A stretch of 64,000 nt of DNA from Phoronis australis (lineage: Eukaryota > Phoronida > Phoronidae), in NCBI GenBank assembly GCA_002633005.1, contig NMRA01000291.1, positions 169,086 through 233,085 on the forward strand, written 5' to 3'. A model generated the notes under the pieces. It was not told the origin of the DNA and searched no databases. It saw only the letters and a program-made list of their open reading frames with translations. The translations under genes were made by a program, and so were the position numbers. How positions within the stretch are numbered: position 1 is the stretch's first letter; each line of letters opens with the position of its first letter. Below, one piece after another: positions 10,794 to 22,700 of this stretch.

Positions 10794-13200
10794 GTTCTGT
10801 GCAACAGTCAACGAGTAATCCTGCAACATGCTCCTTCCAAGGTAAATGGACTGGACAAATCAACTACACAAAAAGATTTATCAGAATACAGCAAAATGGA
10901 ATCCGGACGCCATTCTCTGACTACCTCAGAGCAACATTTCTTGGATAGATTTCGGCTGACACCACGATTATCGCCAAGTTCAGAGGACTTGCTTGATCCC
11001 AAGACCTTTAGACCACATGTTTCTTTACCAGCAGGTAAACGTTCGTTTTTATCCTTTCTGATTTCCATTCCAACTTCCTGAATCAATATTGCGTAGGCAT
11101 TAAGTTGGATCGAAACAATAAACAACATTAGAGCAGCAATACGATTCACTTGTCATTGAGACTACGAATTTTCGCGCAACGAGAACCTTGTTCGTTCCAT
11201 AGTGCAAGCAAAAACGACGGCGATTAACTCCAAAAGGAGCGTGTCTTTACCAGTTCGTTTCACCGTGGAGGACCACTTTGTTCGACCCCAAAATACTACA
11301 CCAAAAAGACTATCGGTGGAATCGTGGCCGAATAAAGTATCTACAGCGGACATAGGATGCTTTGGGGATATGCAAAGACGTGCTGCTTCAATGTCGTCCA
11401 CGAGCCTTCAGGAAGAAATTCGAGTTGTTTATGCACTTCCAAAAAAGCGACCGGGAGTAAAACTTGTTCATCCACATTCATTTAAGTAAGTACAAATCGT
11501 TGTCTTCTTGTGGTCTGACAAATTTGCTACAACGATAAGACACTCACATGGGATCAAAACGAACAAATACTTATAAAAGGATACTAAACCCTGTTTTGAT
11601 GATTTCAACCGATCCTCCGGGATTCTGTCACCTGCTGGTGCATCATTGGTGCCAATCCTGAAAGATAAAAGCAGGAATCAACTAAAAATTCATACCCTCT
11701 ATCTCACAAATTGGATAATGTGGTCCTTGGTGGGTAGTCTTTTCTCACAGTTGCCGTGTAATTCAGTAAAAGCGTAGGTCACGCTTGCCCATTTTGCAAA
11801 CATTGAAAGGAGTTTTCAATTTTTCCTCAAAACGTTTTAGGGTTGTCGAGGGATACAGAGCATTGTTTCAGAGCACTGGAAATGAAGTCGTTTTAATATC
11901 TGTTAATAGGCCAAAACCGGGTTTGGTATCCTTTTAACGGGCTATATCTCAACGTTTTGCTTGCTTAAAATTACTCTATGTATTCTCGCATATTCTATGG
12001 ACGTTGTGGCCTCTCTCCGAATTGCACGCTATTCAGTAATCTTCAAAACTTTAGTAGAATAATATTCTGAAACAGTAAACGTTGTCGTTTGTAGGTTCAA
12101 GAGAAACGACTGCGGAGAAATAATCACCATTGGCCAAGGATCCACGTCTCAAGTGTTTCTTGGCGAATTAACGCTGAAAAGCGGAGACATTAAACCAGTG
12201 TGCTTAAAATATTACACTAAAAGAGGCAACGGGGACGCAGAAAGAGAGTTCGTTGTTTATCGTCATTTGTACCAAACGGGCTATGTTCCTTTTGTCTACG
12301 GGTTGCTATACATTCGCGACAAGAACAATCGCAAGTCATTTGCACTGCTTGTGGACTTTTTCCCCGGTTCGAAATCGGTATGTAATTTGATGGAGGAAGA
12401 AGCTGTGTGCCATCCATTATTCTGGATCAGAGTAATCATGAGGATAACCGAGGCTCTCCGAAAGATTCACGAACTTGGCGTCTTGATCAACGATGTGAAG
12501 TGGGACAACGTTTTAATTGACATGCCCACGTCACGGAATTATGATCCTAAGATACTTTTAATCGACTTCGGCTGTGCGTCTGATCACAGAGGAATGGTGT
12601 AAGCTTTTATCGTATTTGTTTGAACAAGAAGCAAATGTGATATCTTCGTTGCAGGGCTCGAGCAATTCCTGTCGAGCACTGCTGTTAACTTGATGCACGT
12701 TTTTTAAGTGCGTATTAACGACATAACGTAGAGATGGAGTCTAGCTCGGAGGTGTTTATTATTTTTTTTTCTTAAATTTCAGTATGGGAGTAATATTTTC
12801 ATACAATTCCGTGCTCTTGTGGCTAATGTTAACTCGCCAATTTCAGTGAAACAAGAGACCATTGTTTTTCAAATCTACTGATTAAAGAAAAATACAAAGC
12901 ATGATTTCTTTCTTTTTCTTACATAATACGATTTATAAGTTTCATCGCGTATAGTCTGTGGCGATATGTTCTTTGGCCAATTGATTACTTCTATTTCAGC
13001 TTTATTTCTGGCAACAGTCCATCCCCGTTGTAGAATGTCGTGTTTTGAATCCTATACAATGAACTTAAAACGATGTTAAGCCTAACTGCATTGAATGCTT
13101 TGTTGAGATCGAAAAAGTGCAGGGATAAGAATATAATCCAATAATTTTGTGTTCAAACACAAGTCCAATGCAATACGGAGATCTGCAGATACAATGATGG

Positions 13201-13245
<45 letters not shown>

Positions 13246-14162
13246 CGACGATGATAATGATAATGATGAAGACAATGACGACGACGATGATGAGAATTAT
13301 ACATTTGTGTCCTAACAATTAGTTCCGTTATTGCCAGTTTGGATTGATATTTTTTCCCAAAGCCATGTTGATGTTGAAAAAATTGTTTGTTTAAGCTGTA
13401 AACACTTAATTTGTTGAGTTAGCATTAAAATTTTGGCTGATTTTCTTAATCTTAATCAAGGTTTATTTTGGTAGAAGTTTTGGGTGAGTGAAGCAACTCA
13501 CATGTTAACAAATTCTTAAGAATCTTTGTCTGAAGATTGGCTATTCCACTCATTCAGTTCTGATCCAATTGTTAATTGTATCCAATCAGTTTACCGTACA
13601 GAGTTTCTTATCTACAAATTTTGCGGTGTATATCATGTAGTTTGGGACATTTAAGTTGCTAAAACAACGAAGGTCTGTTTTCAAACTACATATCTTATAA
13701 TGGAGTGTTCGGATTTGCTAGCACTGATAATTACAAAGTTATTCACGGAAAATTAAGCCAGGCACAAAGAAGAGTGTTCCAAAATTGTTTCGTAAACATC
13801 ATATTTTAACTTCAAGGCATCGTTACACCTCACCATCAGAACGCTGGAAATATGAGCACATCGCGCCCGAAGCTTTGAATGGCAGTCGAACGAGTATAGC
13901 TTCAGATATATACAGTCTTGGAGTACTCATAAATGACCTCGCCGCCTGTGCGGTTGTGAATCGCGGACAAGAAATCTTAGATCTCATCTTCAAACTTGCT
14001 CAACTCGCAACCTATACGGATTCGGAAGATCGCATCTCTCTTTTGAGATTAGAGAAATGGTTGTCTCTTATTGAGTCGAAAATCCTCGATAGACATTTGA
14101 CGGATGAACATCTAATACAGCAAAGTGTTCAGTTGGAAGATTCATATGAATTTCAGTCGTGA
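10794..14162 (+). CDS. Divergent protein kinase (four exons seen)
   Basis: Exons 10794-11034 (or ATG start at 10896), 11203-11485, 12095-12598 and 13817-14162 join in phase. With the exon at 4946-5044 they give about 490 residues. The first 200 are low-complexity and Ser/Thr-rich. The kinase fold begins near residue 217 with the Gly loop IGQGSTSQVFLG, an ATP-binding Lys in VCLKYY (about 246) and a candidate helix-C Glu in AEREF. The catalytic loop reads IND-V-K-W-D-N (about 339-346): the usual HRD is changed to IND but the catalytic Asp, Lys and Asn remain. DFG (365-367), APE (392-394) and the helix-F Asp in SDIYSLGV follow. The C-lobe is short, ending about 80 residues after that helix-F Asp. 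Activity is likely but substrate is unknown; I do not recognise the kinase family. AATAAA follows the stop by about 40 bp. Confidence 0.75.
11571..11940. mobile_element. MITE with AAGGATAC ends, in kinase intron 11486-12094
   Basis: The left end reads TTATAAAAGGATACTAAACC and the right end, inverted, reads TTAAAAGGATACCAAACCCG, so the element has terminal inverted repeats of roughly 25 bp beside TTAA-like sites. Related pieces occur at 5476, 19709 and 63268. No coding capacity. Confidence 0.75.
13196..13262. repeat. (ATG)n trinucleotide microsatellite
   Basis: About 16 uninterrupted GAT/ATG units followed by degenerate GAC/GAT units, in the kinase intron before the last exon. It produces false poly-His and poly-Ile frames on the minus strand. 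Confidence 0.95.
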
Positions 14163-14198
14163 TAGTTGATGTTAATGACCATTCGCGAAAATGCTGAG

Positions 14199-14204
14199 AA
14201 TAAA
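14199..14204 (+). terminator. Polyadenylation signal of the kinase gene
   Basis: AATAAA about 37 bp after the TGA at 14160-14162, followed by a T-rich stretch. Confidence 0.6.
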
Positions 14205-15273
14205 TTGTTAATTTTGTGAAATCAAAGTTAAGTTTGTTCTCTTGCTTGGAGTCTTGATAGACTTCGCTTAGTTCACGACAAATTAAGCAGTGCAAACTAA
14301 ACAATTCACGAGAACGATTTAAATGAAAGGACTGACGAAAGTTCGCACCGACTCCTTGCATCGTGGTTTCAGTGGCAAAGACAAACAAAAGCTTACTTTT
14401 TGGAATACAAAACACTATAATGTCTCTAAATTACTGAAGCGTCAAAATATGGCCGTCAGGACCATAATACCCTGTCTTCGAAAATATGACCATTTTCCCC
14501 GAAACAACTGTTGGCTACCGATTCAATTTGGTATTAACAAATCTAACTGGCTCATGTAAGAGGTGTATACACGGTGATAGTCCAGATTACCTTAGTTTAC
14601 CTTTTTATGGTACATGGCAATCTTGGTTGTGTTTTACGTAAAAACAAAGTCGGGTGAAAACATCCCTCTTATTGGAATCAACTGCAGTGTGACGTCATGA
14701 ACAATTCAAAGTACACATAGTTAAGGAGGGAATATAAAACGATATTATTCAAAGAATCACACTGCACTCAGCAAACCTCATTAAATATAATGCATTTCAT
14801 TTAATCTATTTTAACTACCACATTGTCCTAATCCACATTATAATTTGATCGTGGCCGCCGAATGGTAAGGAATCACTTTGAAGCTAGAAACTTATAGATA
14901 AAGATACAGTTGCAATCGCAATTACACCAGTCGATTACAATGTGTCAAAAACATAGCCACCATCAGAAAGTTACGTCGCAGCGTTATACATTTATTCACA
15001 GTTAACCTTGGTTCCCAAAATTACCTACCAATGACGTACTTTGTATTTTGAATAGCTACTTGCACGAATGTAGATTACGGCAGATTAGATGAATGAAAAA
15101 CCGTGGAAAGCAATTATATACGACATATTGCTTACCGACTCATTTATACCGCTAATTGTCGCCGATATCTTTTACTGTTAGAAGGCATCGCGAAGGGAAA
15201 CTGTAGCCTGTAGACAAGAAAGGTCAGGTGAGGAATTTGAGCTTGTCTTTGTTCTGTAGAAAGCGTGGTTTAA
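14205..15273. other. Intergenic DNA
   Basis: No exon or repeat recognised between the kinase polyadenylation signal and the next transposon. Confidence 0.5.
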
Positions 15274-16700
15274 AGGAGAAGGCAACTTTTTTCATGTCAG
15301 TTTTAGTAAAAATACGATTCGTTGATTATCCCAGACATCTTTTTCTATTCATAACGGCTTCCCGTAATTTTATTAATTAGTAGTGCCTTACTCCAGAAGT
15401 GACGTTTAGGGGTTAAGAATTTTTCGCCATTTCTTTTTCATATAGTCTGACTGTGTTACCTGTCGAGTCATTCATTGTTTCACTTGGGTTGTAATAAGTT
15501 TGGTTGTCGTTTACATTTTTTTTGCCAGTCATTCACGGCTGCTGCGTACCGTGGCGTACTCATTATCGTCTCACGCACTTTGGGTATGCCATTACACCGC
15601 TTTCCGGAAGATGACGCGCTCCGCTGTATTTGTTCCCTTCGTGTGAAGAACGCAGCGTTACCGTCCACGCAACGTACAAAGCAGTGGAGAATTACCGAGT
15701 GTGTGGCAAGCATTTCCTATCCTTGCGTTGGATTACGAAAGAGATGTTTACGCGGAATTGACGGAGGTTCATGTAAAACAACGCCTGAAGAAGGGTGCCA
15801 TACTGTCGTTGTTGATTCCCGGTAGTGCACCGTTGCCACCCCCGAGAAGTGCATTTTTGAAGCAAGTAGCCTCGCGAGCTGTGGCCTCTACAGTGACTGG
15901 AGGCGCTTCATCTACTATCGCTTGTGCCTCCGAACGTACCCCAGAGTGTGCAATTCTGGGAACTAGCAGTGATTCTCCCTGTGCTGGTGTTGTCTCCAGC
16001 CCAGAGCCTGTAAGCAGCCCTGCAACGATGTTGAGTAGTGGGAGTCAATACAGGCCAAGTTCGACACCCAGTGGGGAGGACAGTTTATCGTCCAAAGGTC
16101 CGGCCGGTGAGCCAAGCTTTGATAAGTTTATTGAGGACTTCACTAAAGTATTGAAGCTATTTAGAAGGTGCCAAGTGTGTGGAGAGGGAGTCACACAGCT
16201 GGATGCAAGCGGCTTGGGTGCTCAGGTCACCATCCAATGGGAACAGCATAGGCATTCCACTGAGGTCGGCATAACAGTGCACACCTTGCATTTGCACCAA
16301 GACGTCACTACGTCTCTCCTCAGTCTCTGCCTCATCCCTCTCAACAGCTGTCTGTATTTTGCCTCACTATAGGCCTACTCGGGCTCAAGCAGTATCTACC
16401 CACAGCTACTACAAACTAAACGTTTCTTAAATCCAGCGTAACTGAGTTCTTTAACAACTTAGTTTGTCGCCGATGGGAAGTGCTGACGACAATTTTAGGA
16501 GACCGGCACAAAAACAGGAGTAGAACAGATTCTCATAGTAACTAGAACGTACTAGAAACGAAATGGCGGGAAATTCCTAACCCCCTAAACGTGACTTCCG
16601 GAGTAGTGCAAGACCCGTGATTATCTGAAGCATATGTCTAGGAAAATCAACGAACCGTATTTTTACTAAAAATGACACGAAAAAAGGTTGCCCACACCCA
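15274..16700 (+). mobile_element. TTAA-type THAP transposon remnant 1 (Kolobok-like)
   Basis: The left end follows TTAA (15270-15273) and begins AGGAGAAGGCAACTTTTTTC. The right end, inverted, is GGGCAACCTTTTTTCGTGTC. The inverted ends match over about 140-160 bp, with shared inner blocks such as TACGRTTCGTTGATT. The outermost bases on the right are mutated and no second TTAA is seen. Inside is a broken THAP reading frame. TTAA duplications, AGG-type ends and a THAP transposase are the marks of the Kolobok superfamily, so the assignment is family-level inference. The catalytic part of a transposase is absent, so this copy is non-autonomous. Its sister is at 27231-28563. Confidence 0.7.
15475..16372 (+). 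pseudogene. THAP-domain transposase N-terminal remnant
   Basis: Reading changes frame around 15700. The first part has the THAP W-less remnant with a RFPEDDALR block. The second part (from about 15701) has LKKGAILSLLIPG, corresponding to the end of a THAP domain, then a Ser/Pro-rich linker and a [11 protein letters not shown] segment followed by GAQVTIQWE. That last part matches the Cys-pair region after the THAP domain in the sister copy. The initial Cys pair is damaged and the CGKHF-like box is lost. No DDE domain follows before the right inverted end. Confidence 0.65.
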
Positions 16701-19700
16701 GGCAATTCATTTTCGAGGCCAACTACGTCACCAAAACCAAACGTGACATCTGTACAAGGCAGATTTCATATTCCATGTGAACTATTAATCTGCCAAACCG
16801 ATAAACAATACATTAAAAAATTTTGCGAAAGTGATAATATTGAAATTTTTAACCTCAGCATATTGCATTGAATTTGTAAATGATCGATATGAAGCATTAT
16901 TCTATACAAATTGAATATCCTTCTCTGACAAATTTTGTAAATTCGTAAACCGTTTTCATATTATTTTACTTTTGTTCTGACATCTAAGTATCATTCTGAT
17001 TAAAAAACCCCAACTCAGATTACAAATTACTTCGCAATAACTTGTAATACCATGGCCGGTGCACCACAGGGGGCTGGAGGCCATATCCCTCACTATTTTT
17101 CAGTGCTGCACCGCCCATGAATACACTCACACTTGTCTTCAGCTACCAAAGAACAAAGGCGGAAAAGCCTCCTATTTTTAACAATTTTAAGCTGAAATTA
17201 CTCGCATTTATAAGGACTATTCTGACAGATACCTCGGACACAAATGTAAATAAATGGAGAGGTCTGCACGCGTGTCTTTAATTATTACCCTAGAAATGTA
17301 CAAAAATCAACCGTTATTGTTATTTTTATGTTGACATTTAGATAATTTGTACATATTGTTTTTACACGATGTTATGCATTAGATAAGAATTTTTGTATCG
17401 GTTTATTTTCATATATGTTTCAGTATCTACCCATTTTGATATTTATATTTTATATAAGCCTCTTGACTGTTAGCTCTTGCATCGTATAGCACGGCGTGAA
17501 TGTGTGAATAAAAGGTGCACAAAAGTCCTTCCCCTGTCCCCTTTTCCCTATTAATTTACATTTATTGCAACTTATGTTTCGAATAATTATTGTTTTACTG
17601 TTTTGTAAAGGCTAGATTCGAGCCGTCAGACTAGTCTTGTTATATTTATTGTCTGGCCAATAAATGTATAAAAAATCAAATTCACCCCATATCCGCTAAT
17701 GAAATGCATCACAGTATCCGTCCCGAAGCATAGCGTATCTCCGGGAAAGCAGCCTCCTAACAGCACCATAAAGGTCTTTCAGTAAAACACCACCGTGAAG
17801 CATTGATGAGCCCCCCGATTGTTGTGTCAATCAGTAAAACCATAATATTTTCTGAAAGAAGAAAGATCAGGAATTTCAAAAATACGCTTGAGTCTTACGT
17901 GCTACTGTTATTATAACAGGGCCGCTTATTGCATTATTGAAAGTGGTTCTCTGCCACCTGGTACTTTTAGGGTTGTTCGTAAGGATTTTTAATTTATGTT
18001 CATATCAAAGCGCTTTCTTTTAGTTTCAAATTTAAAAAACGATCTTTCAACTTCTAGCCACTTCCTCGATTTTCTCTCACAAGGCAAAGCACGTCTCCTC
18101 ATTTGGTATGGCAAGACATAGACGTAGCACATTTCCCTTATATGGAAAATGTGACCTTTGACCTCAAGTGACTTCAGGCAACTGTGAGCGTACTCGCGCA
18201 TTTATCGTAGTGAGACGGAGATTAGAAACTCTGTGGTAACCACAAAGTTTTTCCTTCGCGTGTATTTCAAAAATCGTGAATTTTTTGATTTTGCTGGAAA
18301 TTTCCTCACATGGGAAAGTGAATTACTCTGTACTAGACCTTGCGAGATGGTGCTTTCGTTATGAATTGTATAAAAGATGTTTTTGTCGATCTTTCGCGTT
18401 TCATGCCTCTTTAAAGTTGATTTCACGCAAAAAGATGAAACCATCAGCGTGTCAAAAAACTCTTCAAGGTTTATTGGATTTGGCAAATCCTAAAATTGCG
18501 AATTTGAAAATGACGCATTCGCGCATTGCTTAGTACTTAAGGTGGCAACGGAAATGGAATCCCATCTCGGCAACGAATACTAAAAGACCGGTTTCGTGAT
18601 GAGAGAAACGGACCAATCGATTTTCATTTTTAACTAGCTAAGCACGACGAAATGCAGCTTTAACATCGTACCTTCGTCCGCCTTTCTCTTAAGGCAAAAC
18701 CCCTCGTAGGACATAGACATGAGGGTTTGAAATATCAAATTAGTCTTGAGTCCATACATTCTATCCAATCTGAGGAAACTGACTGGGCCCTGTGCTAGAT
18801 CTTCGTAGCCAAATGCCATAAACTTTTGTCTGACCTTTGTTGAATTTGAGATAGACATGACAAGTGTACAACACATTCTCAAAAAATTTAGCAAAAAGTC
18901 GTATCTTTTTCACCGACTATTTTGCATGTGATCAGCTTCCCATTTCTGTTGTTTGTATTGCATTGATGTTAGAACATACGTTTATCCACAGAGCTTTGGT
19001 ATGTACTCCTTCACGAGGCGCAGCGAGATGTTTTTGCAGTTTAAGTCAACCGCTAGGTGGGGCTTATCCGATTGACACCAGACCTTACTGAGAATGCACT
19101 GTTCAGTTTTCACAGTGTTTTGCCAGGCAGAGCTGGATTTATTGCCTTTATTCCACTCTGTCGATAGCTGTATGAATAAAATAAAAATTTGTTAGTCATT
19201 TAACAGATCAAAAACGCTACACGGTATTGGGTTTTTGAGTCTTAACTGATTGCAAATTGTATCTTACCCGAAGTCGTTAAAAATATACATTCTAAGTCAA
19301 GTGATGTGTATGCGTCCCCTGTGTTCATTCAATTTCTATTTATAAAAACCCCCGAATGGTCATTTTTCAGAGCGCTAAGTAACCTCGTTACTAGGATAAC
19401 GAGAATTTCTGCAAACTTGTTGAAAGGTCATGAGGAAGTAAGTACCTTCTATCCAAATGTTCAAGATGGTCTCTGTGTTCACTGTACTGTCAGAGCATTC
19501 ATTATGTTGGGAATTTCTAATAGTGAGCCCCAGGGTGCTTAGTGGAAATGACATATTTTAACCTTTTAATACTACCAGTTTCAGCCGAGGCGTACTTTCC
19601 AAAACAGGATGTCTATCAACGTGAAACGTGCCATCGGCATCGATACAGTGGAATGAGGATCAATGTCTGTAGTAAGGGAAGTTGATTAAATCAACGTTAC

Positions 19701-22700
19701 CGTTAGTTAAAAGGATATTAAACACAGTTTTGATTATTTCAACCAATCCTCGTTCTGTCACCCGCTAATGCATCATTGGCGTCAACGGTTAAAAGCAAGA
19801 GCCTGCTTATGGAAATACCCGGTACTGGTTCAGCTCGCACCGACTATAACGGTGTATTGAAGGTAACGGGCAGAGTGGTTCATTCATCGCCTCAGCGAAA
19901 GCGCTGAACCTCGCTTCCAAAACATTCTGAGCTCTTGTTACCGAATTTTAGGATCTTCATTCTGATTTCACAAATTAAGCTCAAACTTGAAAGAGAAAAT
20001 CTTTGTGGTAAATTACACACTCCTGGGGCGACTCAAGAATGTCTGAACTATGTGTCCCAAGAGATCAGTTTCATTCAAAAATTTATGCTTATGACCTCAG
20101 AACAGACTTGTTGATCTGATCAAATGTCAAATCAAAAACACGAATGGATTCCTCTGACGCAACTTCCAAGTTTTATGAGTTCGTTACCCGGACAGTACGC
20201 GTTTCGTAAGTTTTATACCTAAATTCTGGAATTACACGCATTTGTTGAAAGTGACTCTGAACAATTTATGCAACCTTTCAAGTACCCTGGGACAAGCTAC
20301 GGTATAGAGTTCCTGAGCGTATTTTCTACCATTATCTATTATTTCTGCTGATTGATCACGACCCGAGTGGAGGTCACCCCTGGCAATTGATGCGTATAGA
20401 GATGTTTATCCGTATAAGACAACATTCGACGTTTGTTCCAATGCATACCCGTAATAATGCGCTTATGCAAAAACATTTGCTTAAGTGCATGCGTCTGAAA
20501 TTCGAGGTACAGATCTAGTCGAATATTTGTTGTAGACATTCGAGTGGCGGACTGGGTGATTTTGAGTCACTTCCGTCTATTTTAGAACTTTTCATTTATA
20601 ATTTGAATGCAAATCGAAACGTTGCCAACCGTTGCCCTCACGTTTCGCTCAAATGATATTTTGTTTTGTTCTGTTTGGCTTTACTCAAGTGTTTAGGTGC
20701 ATGCGCTAATTTTGCGCACCAACACGGTTCGATTGATGATATATTTAGTGCACGTGCTTGGAGTAGTTGCTGACTTAGGACATCGTGAAAATAAGATAAT
20801 ATAAGAAAACTATCAATGCTTTTGTTTCAAAGAACGTGTCTTGAGCTTTAACCTTGCCAAGTACACACAATGCCGCTAAGAAGAGCAAAGTGTTGAGCAA
20901 TTTTCAAATCAATCAAGTTTTAGGAAAATTTCTGTGATTTCCCATCAATTTATTATCCTAAAGTTGTAATACACCAACAAACGACATGACAACAGTCACT
21001 CGACAAATTGTTTAAATTCAATATTCGACATACAGCAAAAACACATTAATGCCTAAAACATGACTGTGTCGGAAAACTGCCACTAAAAACTATATGGAAC
21101 AGGAAGTCACAAATTCCGGTTTCTGTGGTTTAAGACAACAAAGCCACGTATCCATCCAACAACATAAAGACTTACATCTGTTTTCCTATATTATGTTGTT
21201 GGTACAATTGTTAATTTGCTGTAAAATTGCTTGAGAATTTATGAAAACAACAATACTTTTTTAAAAGAAATGATCATTACTTTACAATGTATGTGTGCTA
21301 AAAAAAGCACAATAGGCGGCCTAGTTTTATATATGTAGCAGGAAAACGTGTGGTTTATGTATCAGGGTGATCGTTGTCCGTAGCACAATTATGGGAAAAT
21401 CTTTGAATATCTGACACTGTGCGATTAATTTTCGGCTTTTAGTTCGTAATTAGGAACCCTAAGTTTCTTAGACGAACCCTGAAGGGATCGAGCGAGGAAT
21501 GCGTTACATAATATTGCACTTCCACAACGGGTCCGGCTTCCAACTCGATGTTTTCCCGACATTCGCTTAAATTAGTGTTTATATACTGCTTATTTGTATA
21601 CGAGATTATGCAGTCCAGACAGAATACTTTATACGTTGGAGTTTAACTTAACACTAAGCTACGATAATCTTGTTAACTTTTGTTGTAACAGTGTAGTTGA
21701 TTTATTAATAGCTAAACTAAAATTAAATCTACATTTGCAAAACATTCAAGCTATTTTCTTGGCGAACGAAAATGACCACTTCACAAAAAAGCGGGGAACA
21801 AGAAAAAGATGAACGCATTTTCATACTCTGATTTGTGATTTGTAAATACTTCGAGTTAACAACGCCAGAAAATGTCGGGAAATGTTAAACGACGTTCTAA
21901 ATTCTAGAACACGGATTCTTGTGACGTAACAAGTGGTGCGGATTGTTCCGCCGTTGTGGTTCTGGGGCATTCTGTTCGTATGGAACCCAGGGAAAAGCCG
22001 CGATGCTACTGTGTGCGTGTAAGATACATTTCTGTGAATTTTTAGTACGGAGAAAACCGAACGGAATTATTTATATTAAGGTTAGTACTGCATTACATTT
22101 TATATTTATTTACCAATGCCAATTTGCATTTTTAGTCCAAAATTGTCAAATAATTTATGTGCTCCAAAATATCCAGTTAAGATGATTTGATTTATAATGC
22201 TAAGCTCAACGGTTCTGATACTTCTAAACACTGGTTCTCTTAATGCTGCAGTGATTCGCCTTCTGTCAAAACTTTTAATTTAGACCATTTACCATGGGAA
22301 CTGAGCTCCAAGATGAGAAGTGGTGGTTCTGAGCCTGAGACGAACCTATAGTTAGGAATAGCATGAGACCATGTTTAAGGCATAAAATGACAAGTAGTCT
22401 GGTCTCAACAACAACGACCTATCACGCACTCAAAATGATTCGTAACGCTAATGTTGAGTTTCCACATTTTCAAATGGTTAGCTAGCATTTTTATAGTAGT
22501 CGTTCTACGGCTTTGGCCAAATACCCCACAGGTTGTTTTTGTCAAAGTACCTGAACTACACGGCTAACGGACTGCAAACACGGTATCTGTGTAGCCTTAT
22601 TTTCTCTGAGCATAATAAGATTGGTGAATCTTGTAATTAATCTAATTTTAGTATATCGAATCGAAATGGAAATATAGTTTCTTTTTAATTACTGAAATTT

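Noticed and set aside
13065-13318. Poly-His and poly-Ile frames on the minus strand
   Set aside because: Produced by the (ATG)n microsatellite in a kinase intron.
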